From positions 1-64,000 of the forward strand of contig JANHCV010000006.1 in NCBI GenBank assembly GCA_025594325.1: a stretch of 64,000 bases of DNA, read 5' to 3'. Shown here in pieces: positions 54,439 to 64,000 of this stretch (positions within the stretch are counted from its first letter, which is position 1; each line of letters begins with the position of its first letter). The notes beneath the pieces were generated by a model, which worked only from the letters and a program-made list of their open reading frames with translations, did not search any database and was not told the DNA's origin. The stretch comes from Blastocladiella emersonii ATCC 22665 (lineage: Eukaryota > Blastocladiomycota > Blastocladiomycetes > Blastocladiales > Blastocladiaceae). Both the position numbers and the translations under genes were made by a program.

Positions 54439-56785
54439 ATGAATCAGACCGCGGCACTTGACGCAATGCATTCCTCGCACCAGACGGGTCTCGTCCTCCC
54501 GCCCGACGTCCTCGAGCGCGTCATCGCCATCGCCACGCCGCGGACGGCGCCCGTGGCCGCTTCGCGCGCGATCCGCACGGTCTTTGCGCCCGGCACCATC
54601 CACCTGGCTTGGCTCCGCCGCGTGGCTGTCCGCGAAAACGCTTCGCGCGGTGCTCGGCCCAAGTGGTCAAACCGCAGCGTGCCCATCCGGACCGACATGG
54701 GCATGTACCTGAGCCGGCGCTTACAGGACAACCGCGCGGCCGCTGCTTTGGCTGCTGCTGCTGCTGCACAAGAGGACGACGGGACCGACACTACCAATGT
54801 CACTGCCGCTCAGCTCACCGTCCCGCCGCACCCGTTCACACGAGGCTTACTCGAACGCCTCGTGCTCGACGCGCTCAAGGACGCCCAGCAGCGCGGCTTG
54901 GATGGCAGCGACGGCGCGGTAGCGGCGTGGATTGACCACGTCGCCTCGCTGAAAGAAGCCGCCGGCGCAGCCCCCGAGGGTGCCGCGGCGTGGCATCCGC
55001 TCGTCATGCTCCTGCAAGCGGCCATGTTCCTCGGGCTCATTGGCGATCTCGACCTCCTCGAGCATCTCATTTCGAGCCTCGCCGTGCGACTCGGCTCGTT
55101 CCATCCTTGGACGTGCCGTATGATCGATCTTTTCCACTTTTCGCCCGAATGGAACTTCAAGCTGACCGGCCATCTCCTCGCTTGGTCAAACTCGCAGCAG
55201 CAGACCAACTCGGGCCCCGCCTTCCCTACGCTCGGTCTAGTGCCGTACTTTGCCGCGCGCGCTGTGCTCCAGTGGGATTTTGCGGCCGTCGAGCGCTTCG
55301 CGAAGCAGCCGTTTGGACTCGATTTTCGCTCCATCCTCGACCACATCTCGAGCGAGCCCGCGGCCAAGCTTCTCGAACTATACTCGGCCGAAAAACACGT
55401 GCGGACCGAGGCGATCCTTGCCCAGCTGCGCTGGCTCGAGTCGCGCGGGTGGACCATCTGCCGCGCCACGTTCCCCACTTGCGCCGAGCTGTTCTTTGCC
55501 CGCAAGGATCTGGCGCTCATGGCCGAGGCCTTCCGCATGTTTGACCGCGCGAGTCCGGCACTGAGCGACGCGGCGCGGACAAAGTTTGAGCGGCGTCTTG
55601 CAGACCGCCTCAATAGCACTTATGTCGGCGTGGACGAGCTGCAGCGGCTCGAGGATGCCGGCCTCCGGTCGTACCCCGTACTGAGGCAGCAGCTGAAGGA
55701 CGCGCTGCGCCGTTGCGACCGCACTATGCTTGGCTTTGCCGAGGAGGTCCTTGATCCGGACCGATACCAGCTCGACGTCACGCAGGGTACGCTACGCTCT
55801 CGCCTTCTACTCTCCGCTCCTGCCGGCCAGGTCGTCTTGGGCCGAGACCGAGTATGGACGACGACGACGAAGGCCTTGCCCTCACTCTCTCACTCTCACT
55901 CTCACTCTCACTCTCGATCGTGACTCATTTACTCACTCACGCACGCACGCACCACCCGGCCCGACCCGCCGAATAGCCCTGCAGGCCGTCCGCAAGTTTG
56001 ACGAGCTCGAGCCGATTTGCCTCGGGCTCTCGCTTGCCCTCGCGGTCAATGGTAGCTACGACGGCTACTTTCGAAACGACGCGCGCAATGCCGGCCGAAT
56101 CCTCGCAGCCTTTCCAACCATGACGCAGACGCTGCTCAGCCCGCCGCACTCGCACGACCCCGCGGCCATCTTCTTTGGCCTCTTCTCGGTCGCCACGTCC
56201 TGCCCGAGTATCCCGCAATCCGAGGCGGCGCTGCATCTTGCGGAACTCACCGTGTACGTGCTCAACCACCCGGAGCATCACGCGCGCGCGCTGTCCCTGA
56301 TCGGCGGCGACGGTCGCGGTGTCGAGGACGAGCACGGAGATGATGTTGAAGCAAAGGCTGCCAGCTTCTACGTCGAGCTCTTGCTCCTCAAGCACGAGTG
56401 GTGCGCGCACGCCTACTCGGTCGCCGACCTCGATGTGACGCTGCACCCGGACGCACCCGTCGGGTGGACCGCGTGGCAGTTCGCGCTCCACGCCATCCTC
56501 ACCAGTTACCCGGCGGCGCTCGGCCGGGCCAGGTACGGCACACTGGGCGCCCCGTGGCGGAGCTGCTTTGCGACGGACGGCGCGTTGCACGCGCGACTCG
56601 CGGCCGAGGCCGCGCAGCCCGACGAATACGCGCAGACGATGAAGACGCGGACGCTCTTGTGCAAGCTTCTGGTCATGGTCGACTCGCAGTGGGTGTGCGA
56701 CGAGCTGCTCCGGCTCACGGCGGCGAGTCCCTGGTGGAAGACGGCGCTTGTGCCAGCGCGTTACCGGCCCGTTATCGCAGAGTAG
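54439..56785 (+). CDS. F-box-like protein of unknown function
   Basis: Exons 54439-55786 and 55977-56785 give 718 aa; the 190 nt intron is long for this window and carries a (CTCACT)n tract near its start. The N-terminus has an F-box-like LPPDVLERVIAIATPR helix, the only recognisable motif. The rest is helical with repeated L-L-E and ankyrin-like spacing but no firm domain: WHPLVMLLQAAMFLGLIGDL, AKLLELYSAEKH, LRWLESRGWTICRATFPTCAELF, KFDELEPICLGLSLALAV. Fungal F-box proteins act as substrate adaptors of SCF ubiquitin ligases; this role here is inference from a short motif. The ORF is open further upstream of the chosen Met, but that extension overlaps the TATA region. Confidence 0.55.
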
Positions 56786-57416
56786 AGAGCGAGATAAACG
56801 CGGTTTGCATCATCGTGCGGGAGGGAAGTGAGGACCCTGAGCCGAGCCGAGGACGCAGCGTGAGACGGCGTGCGAGACGCGACGATCAAACACGTGAGGC
56901 GGCGGCGCCACGCGTTCCCACTCGGCGACCTGCGCCGCGACTCGCCGGAGCGGCGCAACCCCGACCTTTTCTCTCGCCCGCTGCAAGAGCGATATCGCCA
57001 GCCACACACATGTATCGCAGGAGACGCTCAGCGCCCCGAGCCGCAGCGCAGCCCCCGCGCGAGGCCGACCAGTCGCTCGCGCGCCCCGACCGGCGGCGGC
57101 GCCACGGCCGACCCGTTGACCGCCGGTGGGGGACTATGGCGTGACCGTCCCCCACCGCCGGGCACCCGCAAAAGTCGCGCCACGCATCGGCCCGCTCCCA
57201 CGCGGTCGGCGCCGTGCGGACGCCTGCGTGGCGGCGGCCGACTCGTCTCCGCCCCGCACCGGGTTCCTGCCGCCCTCTTCACCATCGCAGCGATAGAAGC
57301 GAGATCTCGCACTGCACTGTACTACTACCGACTCTTGCACACACACACTTGCTCGCCCGCCCGCCCGCCCGCCCGCCCGCCCGCCCAACACACCCGTCCG
57401 GCGCCCCGACCGACCG
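56786..57416. promoter_or_regulatory. Intergenic region with (GCCC)n microsatellite
   Basis: 631 bp before the next start. A run of about seven GCCC tetramers lies at 57356-57386, 30 bp before the ATG, so it is in the leader of the following gene. Arg/Pro-rich open frames here are composition artefacts. Confidence 0.5.
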
Positions 57417-60400
57417 ATGTGGCTGCTGCCCAACGCCGTCACGGCCGCCTTCGCCGCGACCTCGGAGGCCTTCTCCAAGCTCTTTGGCGCTGGTGCCGGT
57501 GCCGGTGCCGCTGCCTCGACGGCCGTGCAAGCAGAAGCGGTACGTTGGCTTCGTGGGCAGTGTGGGATGTGCGCGTACCGAGTGGAGGCTCACTGCCATG
57601 TACCCGCTCGTTCCTCTAGGCGAATGCTGGTCCGGCTGCCGACGACGACTCGCTCGCCGATGCACTCGCAGAAGCAGCGCTCGGTGATGCAGCAGCAGTG
57701 GGTGCCGCGCCCGCCGCCGATCCGCCCGCCGCCAGCAAGCGCACCAGGGCGCAGTGCCGCAAGGACGCGAAGCGGCAGCGGCAGCGCAACCGAGAAGTAG
57801 AATCCACCTTTTCGGCGCCGCCGCTCCGCGTCAACCAGGGCCGCGGCCGTACCGACTCGGCGGCCGACCTCTCCCCCGTGCCTGATCCGCCCGCTGCCGC
57901 CGCTGCCGCTCCCGCCGCCGCATCGTCGTCGTCCTCTTCTACGCCGACGGACACGGCCCATGTCCCGGTATCGGGCGGGATCCTCGGGGTTCTCGCGTAC
58001 ATCAACCACCTGTCGGCCGCCGTGATGCTCTCGGCCGAGTCGCTGTCGTCTACCTCCCCGCCGCTCGCCGCGTCCTCGTCGTCCTCGTCGTCCTCGCAGT
58101 TCTCGCAGTCCTCGCAGTTCTCGCAGTCCTCGCAGCACTCTCCCTCGCGTGCCCTCGAACTCGCTGCCACGTACCTCCGCGACCGACGGATCGGCGAGAG
58201 CCGCCATCGGCAAGAGTCCGCCAGCTGCGCCCTCGTGCAACTCGTGGCGCCCGAGGACCATGTCTGCGCCGTCATGGGGCTCGCCAAATGGGCCATCGGC
58301 ACGGTGCGGTCGCCCGTGTTCGCGCGCTTCGTCGAGTCTGCCGCCAAGGCCGCCGATGCCGACGCCGACGCCGACTGCGATGAGGCCATGCAGGTCGACT
58401 CGGACTCGTACTCGCGCTCGTACTCGGGCAGCTGCGAGGGCACCACGCTCGCCGCCGCCGCCGCCGCGCCCGACGACGACGCCCTGCTGCGGGACCTCGC
58501 CAACACGGCGCTCGCGACGCTCCTGCGCCTGCTGACCATCGCCACCGCCGGCGGGGTCACGACGGGCGCCACGGCGTGGGCCGATCTTCATCCCGACGCC
58601 AAGGCCGCCCATGTCCATCTCCTCGACGCGCTGCTGCTCGCGACCGACGGCGTGGTCTCGTGGTACCTCAGCACCGTCAAGCGGTCGTGGGACGCGTGGC
58701 TGGCGCTCGTCAACCTGGGCGACCACCCCGTCGCCAAGCTGTGCTGGGCAGCCGACCCGACCAAGGGCGCCATGACCGGGTACCAGTTCCTCCGCGTGCT
58801 CGCGCTCACGTCGCGGAACCTGCCCGCCCTCGCCCGCTTCGCCCGCCTCGCCGACCCGTTCCAAGAACCCGCCGCCGCCGACAGCCTGCCCCGCCCCTCG
58901 TACCGCCCCCACCCCAACTTCAAGGAGCTCGTCAAGGAGATTTTCGTGCTCGGCCCCGTCTGCGAGTGGACCTCCGCGTGCAGACCCAAGGCGTCGGCAT
59001 CGCCGTCGACGGCCAAGGCCGTCATCGAGGAGGAGCAGCAGCAGGCCCGTGTGGTCCTCGCCGAGCTCGTGCAGCAGGACTGGGCCGCGGCGCTGTGGGA
59101 CCACGAGCGCTTCGACGCGGCGCTGTCGGGCGAGGTGGACCTGCTGCGCGTCATCTCGAACGTGCGCCCGGCCGCGCGCAACCTGGTGTTCGGCGCGCAC
59201 TCGTGGGCGGCCCTTGGCTTCTCGTACGTCCCGCACGACAACCTCAAGCTGTTCCGCGACCTGATGCTCGAGCAGAAGACGCAGTCCAAGGCATCCGCGC
59301 AGTGGTTCCGTAGTCTCGGCGAGGGTACGCTTTCCCCTATTACTGCCCGCCCCGATCCCGATCCCGTCACTCAGCCCCTGCTAACCGCTCGCGTCTCTCT
59401 CTCTCTCCCCAAACCGACTACTTCTCCTACTACTAGTGATCGTGCGCAGCATGATCTTTTCCACGAGGAAAAAGGGACCGCAGCACCTTCACGTTGCAGT
59501 CGCGCGCGTTCGCGACCTGGTCCAGGGCGACTGCGAGTTTGGCCAGGTGCTCGACGAGTGCCGCGCCGTGCTCTTTGATGGGTTCGACGCGCACATTGAC
59601 TACTACCTGCAGATCCAGACGGACCGGCAGTCAGCGGCGCCGTGCTGCCAGGAGCAGCAGCAGCAGCAGAAACGGCAACAGAAGCAGCAACACGACCACT
59701 CGGCGGCCGCCGCGGTCCAGGCCCCGCCGCTCGGGTCGCTCGCCCAAATTCTCGCGGGTGACGCGGCCGCCGGCGTACCCGAAGAACGACGGGCTGCGCC
59801 GCGGGACCTCATTGCCGTCGTGCTGCGGCTACTGCTCAGCAGCAAGCGCATCCGCGACGCGGGTCCCACGTCGTCCATGAGCGAGCAGGACCGGCTCGCT
59901 GCCGGCCGCCTCCACGCCCATCTCAAGTCGACGCTGCGCGACCCGTACGTCGCGCGGCTGACCTGCGCGGCCCTCGGCATGGCGCTGCCGACCGTGGGGC
60001 ACAAGCTGACGGCGGTGGTCAAGGCGATCGCGCAGAGCGGCGAGGTCGAGACCCTCGTCTCGGGGATGCTCGCGGTCCTGTTCGGCGGCGGTTCCACCGA
60101 GATCAGCCTCGAGCCCGTCCGCCATCTCGCGCCGATCGGGCCCAACAACGCCGAGGACACGGGCGGCTGCCCGCTCGTCCCGCCGTGCCCGCTGCAGCAC
60201 CGGCGCGGGTGGCGGCAGACGCTCGAGGCCATGCTGTGGGCCGCCGTCCTCGACTCGGGCGTGCTGTCGGACCAGCTGGGGTCGTCGTCGTCGTCGTTGT
60301 TGTCGGCTTCTACTTTGTCGATCAAGGACGGCATCCGCATGTACCTCCTCGCCGTGCAGAAATACTCGCCGCCGACCCTGATCCAGATCGGAGCGGTGGT

Positions 60401-60968
60401 GGCCAGGGCGGCAGCGACGTGCACGGATCACGGCGGGCACGGCTACCTCGCCCATTGCCCCTACGGTCCCGCTCACGCGGCGGCGCTGTCCGAGCGCGGC
60501 TGCTGCTGCGACGACAACCCGAGGCTCACCATGGCCGCCAAGCTGTGTGCCGTGGCGCCCAACATGATCGCGGGTCTCTTTGCTGAGCCCAAGCCCAACC
60601 GCAAGCGCGACCACGACGGCAACATTGGCGGCGAGGGCTTCGGCAACGGCGACGCCGCCTCGGGCCCGCCGCAGGTGGTGCTCGACATTCTCGCCGAGAT
60701 TGCCGCGTACTGTCGTCGCAGGGCCCCGCCCGCCGCGCCCGCGTCCTTGTCCGCATCGGGATCCTTGTTGTCGTTGTCAAGCCGCTCGCTCCCTCCCAAC
60801 CCCATCTCCTCCTCGCGACTCCACCCGCTCTACCCGCGCCACCGCCCGCCTCCCTACCCCTGTCCGCTGCGCGCGGCGCCTACTGCGCACCTATCAAGCT
60901 CGTCATCTCCCTCAACGCGTGCGGCGGCCTTGGCGCTCTTCCTTCCTCCGCCCCTGCCTCTCGACTAG
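57417..60968 (+). CDS. 1119-aa protein of unknown function
   Basis: Exons 57417-57539, 57620-59324 and 59437-60968. The first exon encodes a Phe/Ala-rich helix; the second begins with an Ala/Asp-rich acidic region, a basic KRTRAQCRKDAKRQRQR patch, a Ser-rich region with an FSQSSQ repeat, then an extended helical part (residues ~180-580) with AVMGLAKWAIGTV, TSRNLPALARFARLAD and VLAELVQQDWAAALWDHERF. The third exon adds a Gln-rich stretch, a cysteine cluster (CCCDD) and a Pro/Ser-rich end that may in fact be read-through past an undetected intron. I recognise no family. Base composition and codon use match the neighbours. Confidence 0.6.
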
Positions 60969-62400
60969 TCCGACCACTGGATCCGGCGGCGTCCGTAGGG
61001 CAGCGTTTGGGGCTCGCCCGCTCACCCTGTGCATCGCGCGCCGTCCCTTCCCTCCCCACAAACCCAACCTCGACCTTGCATCAACCCATATCATCGCGTG
61101 AATACCTCCTACACCCCCACCACTACCCTCTCAACACTGGCAATACAAACCCACCTAGGATTTCTAGCAAACGTTGCCCATCATCGACTGCGATGTGTGA
61201 ACGCCAGCCCGGGCACCCCCGCCGGGCCGCACAATCGGATAGTGTACATGCCGCAGCACGATTGGTTCTGATCTTCTTCTCGCCTTGCAATCAAGCAGCA
61301 GCAGCAGCCCAGGCCGGATTCGTGATGATCAGGGAAGCGTTTCGCTGACGCGAGCGGTGGTGGAGCGGTGGTGGTGGCGCAGCAAGATCACGCCGCCCGC
61401 TTTTTCTCCCTCTGCTGGCCCCGATTCGCTCGCTCGTCCCATGAAACGCTTCTAACCTCGATGCGTCGACTTTTGGTAATGCCAACGCTGCCGTCAAGCG
61501 CAACGTCGTCGTCGAGTCGGCTCAACCGATCCGCGCGCCATTGCCGAGGCCGAGGTGACCAACTCTGCGTCGCGTCGCCCTCGCCCGCCATCGTTCCCGG
61601 CGTCTGTCGAGCTCTTTGGATTGCTCGTCATCATCGACTTAGGGATCCTCGCCGCATTCTCCGCTGCATCGACTGAACAGCTCGCCTAGGCCGTGACCTT
61701 GAGAACCGTCCCCGCCTCCGCCACCAAGCGCGCGCCAACCTGCGCCGTACCCGTCACCGCCATCACCAAGGCCCTTGTATTGACGTTCGAGCTGCACGAC
61801 TCGGACCAGGCCGTCAAGGCCGAGAAGCAGAATCGTGTCAAGACCGTGTGAGGTACGCATTTTTGGTCAAGATTGACTGACTGCCATCCGCGCGCACAAA
61901 CTGACCGCTGTTTGTGTCGTGTAGCATTTCAGAGAGCCCCGGAGAGTTCCACCGCCAAGATCGACGACTTGCAGGACGATCGTGCAGCCAAGTCGTCGCC
62001 CGCCATCATCGACTCAAACTACGGCCGTTTTGCACCAGCAACAGGCTGAGCCCGCCGCCACGCAGGTTGAGGGCCGCGTCGTGGTCGGCCTCATCGAGCC
62101 TGGCGCCTGTCCCCGCCAACTCGGCCTGCTGTTTGGCCGCCTTCGCCCATCAAGGCGTCAACGTCGCTGGGCTTCTCTCTATGGGCCTTCACACTGCGGC
62201 TCCGCTCGACAAGGCGGCTGCAAGCAACGTCGACATCATCATCAAGTTCGGGTCGTCGCCCGCCGTGGTCATGAACGACCAGCGCGCGATTCATTCGCTC
62301 CGAAATGCAGCCAGGGATTATGCTAAGCTGACGTCTACTCGATAGGACTACGTCGGACGCGATTGACTCTGTGAGCGAGCACAAGGTCGTATGATAGCGA
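60969..62400 (+). pseudogene. Degenerate coding traces
   Basis: Protein-like segments appear in several plus-strand frames, each cut by stops: around 61550-61675 (ASVELFGLLVIIDLG), 61700-61850 (ITKALVLTFELHDSDQAV), 61935-62045 (STAKIDDLQDDRAAKSS) and 62180-62340 (IIIKFGSSPAVVMNDQRAIH). A convincing intron (GTACGC at 61854, GTGTAG to about 61924) lies between two of them, so this was once a spliced gene or genes. The last segment recalls the N-terminal part of cytochrome P450s; the first faintly recalls proteasome subunit RPN3. Neither is secure. Confidence 0.35.
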
Positions 62401-63900
62401 TAAAGCTGGCGGGCGCAGGTTTCTTTCGACCTCGGCCTTCTCGTGCATGGCCGCCCTCCAGGCCGCCTCCTCGAGCGAGCTGTCGCGGCGGTGCGAGACG
62501 CGTTGCGCAATCGCGTGCCAGAGGGCGCCAGATCTGCCTGCCCCTCTCTCCTGCCCTCTCTCCATCCCCTGTTCGAACACACCACGCTCGAAACCCTACC
62601 CATGGACTTGATGCAATCTCATGAATACAGCTCGGGTAACATCGAGCTCGCTTGGCTCGGCTTACCGCAGGTAGAAGTGTGAACGCCGCCCTGCAGCTGG
62701 CCGAGCCGCGGTTCCCAAGCGCGTCCGCTTCAACTTTTGTTCACGCCACGGCCTGAGGTGGAAGTATCACTCGGCGCTCGTGGTTTTTCATCATAGCTGG
62801 CCGGTTTCTTGCGCATCCCACCCGCACTCCCCGCTACATCCGCGCCCCGCTCAAGAACTCCCTGTCGCGCCTCGTCCTCCCGGACGTCAACCCAACTTTT
62901 GGCGCAGAACCCGGATCTTACTGTATTTTTATGTGGAACTACAGGCTCGCTCCACCACCGGTTCCGCTGTTGCTTGAACTCGCTTTGCACCTGTGTCGCT
63001 GTATTCGCCTTGGCGACTTGGGGGCCGTCAAATTTACCCCAAGATCTGGAACGGTCGTTGTCTGCGGATGGACGGAATCTATTGTGTCAAGTTCTCAGTT
63101 CTCGACCTAATCGCTTTCGTATGCCATCAGCTCCTTGACGCGTGCAGTCACTGCCTTCCTGGCCCGGCCCAGTCTGGTTTGCTGATTGCGGCCCTCTTCT
63201 ACCTTGCCGTCTCGCGGTGGAAGTCTGCAAGCTATTCTTTTTGCGTTGCTTAGCAAGCCTTGGTATGCAGTTTACACGCCAGCACTTGAAGCTGTGCATT
63301 GCGCCAACGGTCCGTTGGAATTCGCCCTCCAAGGATCGCCAGTCCATCACGCTCCAACGAACTCCACGGATATGTGTCTTGTTTCCTCAGGCACAACTCG
63401 CAAATGTTGAACCAGGTACGCAGCGCCTGTGTGCAGGCGGCCGTGGATATACACATGAATGAGGCCTTTTTGCCGCTACTTGCCCGGTTCTCCAACCCGG
63501 TCGCGGCTGGTATTCCGTCTTGAAACGATATCGGGGGCGTATGCCTCAACGTATTGTGTTTTCCCAAATCGGACAAAGGCGACTGCGAGCCCTTCGACCA
63601 GCTTGGCGAGAGAGTCCGTCTCTTCCGTTGCAGACGGTCGTTTGCGGGTCAGCCCGCCTGGCGCATTCCTTTCCTCGCGCTTATGGACGTGAGTACCAGC
63701 AAGTCTCAGCACTACAAGTACCTCGTGCCGCCGTCCGGGATGGCTTCGTGCTACAATGCGAGCACGTTGAAGTTGGCAAAAACGATGATACTGGCTGGCA
63801 GTACACTTGCGACCGCCTCAGCTTGGATCAGCTTGTAAGCCGGGTCCTTTTCTTGGGTGATTCGTGTGAGATGTTCCGTTCGGTTCCGCGACCTGCAGGA
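62401..63900. other. Lower-GC region without a supported gene
   Basis: About 1.5 kb visibly less GC-rich than the rest. Short open frames occur on both strands; some on the plus strand (63142-63250 hydrophobic, 63554-63838) look weakly protein-like, but I cannot connect them into a gene or name a domain. Confidence 0.35.
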
Positions 63901-64000
63901 TGAGGTAGAGGCGAAGGAGAAAACACTTTCCCTCCGCTGAACTGCAGATCCACGTTGAGCGACGTGACAACGTTACCTTCACGCTCGGCGGATCGGAACC
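63860..64000 (+). CDS. Possible exons of a gene running off the window
   Basis: A charged helical segment (FRDLQDEVEAKEK, about 63875-63925) is followed by a possible CTGCAG acceptor at 63948 and an open stretch reading HVERRDNVTFTLGG to the window edge. It may be the beginning or middle of a gene continuing beyond 64000. No identity. Confidence 0.3.

Noticed and set aside
57356-57386. GCCC run as coding Arg-Pro repeat
   Set aside because: It lies just before a well-supported ATG and has no continuing protein-like frame.
1-64000. CRISPR array, tRNA or rRNA genes
   Set aside because: No regularly spaced repeats, and no tRNA B-box or rRNA signature recognised by eye; a tRNAscan run would be needed to exclude tRNAs fully.

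Overview
The window is about 64 kb of GC-rich nuclear DNA from a fungus, most likely a basidiomycete yeast. Evidence for this is dense gene packing, many 50-85 nt introns with GT(ACG)...(C)TAG borders and CTAAC/CTGAC branch sites, and eukaryotic-only genes (RPB8, SmD2, DAD1/OST2, OPA3, isocitrate lyase, RNase H1, tyrosinase). Placement in Tremellomycetes/Trichosporonales is inference from gene style only. No viral genes, transposase, rRNA, tRNA or CRISPR array was recognised.

Layout. 1-4.2 kb: 3' end of a glutamine-rich gene, RPB8 (-), OPA3-like (+). 4.4-14.9 kb: left arm of a very large inverted repeat, holding a five-span prominin-topology membrane protein (+), a TCP11/SOK1-family gene (-) and a 989-residue helical protein, possibly Integrator subunit 2-like (-). 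14.9-23.7 kb: single-copy spacer with a MED1-like Mediator subunit (+), two small I9 protease-inhibitor genes (-), an SH3BGR-like gene (-), an Ala/Ser-rich gene (-) and about 1.6 kb without a clear gene. 23.7-33.8 kb: right arm, a nearly identical mirror copy (position x pairs with 38614-x). It carries full TCP11 and 989-aa genes but a 5'-truncated prominin-like gene abutting an argininosuccinate-lyase remnant. 34.5-64 kb: single-copy genes in order: cerevisin-type subtilisin (-), Ser/Pro-rich protein with a C-terminal membrane segment (-), tyrosinase (+), RJL/DNAJC27-type GTPase (+), small membrane protein (-), SmD2 (-), OST2/DAD1 (+), short-chain dehydrogenase (-), ankyrin-repeat protein (+), isocitrate lyase (+), RNase H1 (-), a possibly frameshifted nuclear protein (+), an F-box-like protein (+), a 1119-aa unknown (+), then 3 kb of broken coding traces.

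The genes are mostly unrelated housekeeping and regulatory functions, not a pathway cluster. Two relationships stand out. The I9 inhibitor pair lies in the same region as a subtilisin whose own propeptide is of the I9 type. The inverted duplication gives two complete copies of TCP11 and the 989-aa gene, leaves one prominin-like copy broken, and could let the 8.8 kb spacer flip by recombination.

Splice sites were assigned by hand from reading-frame continuity and consensus borders, so coordinates may be off by a base in places.
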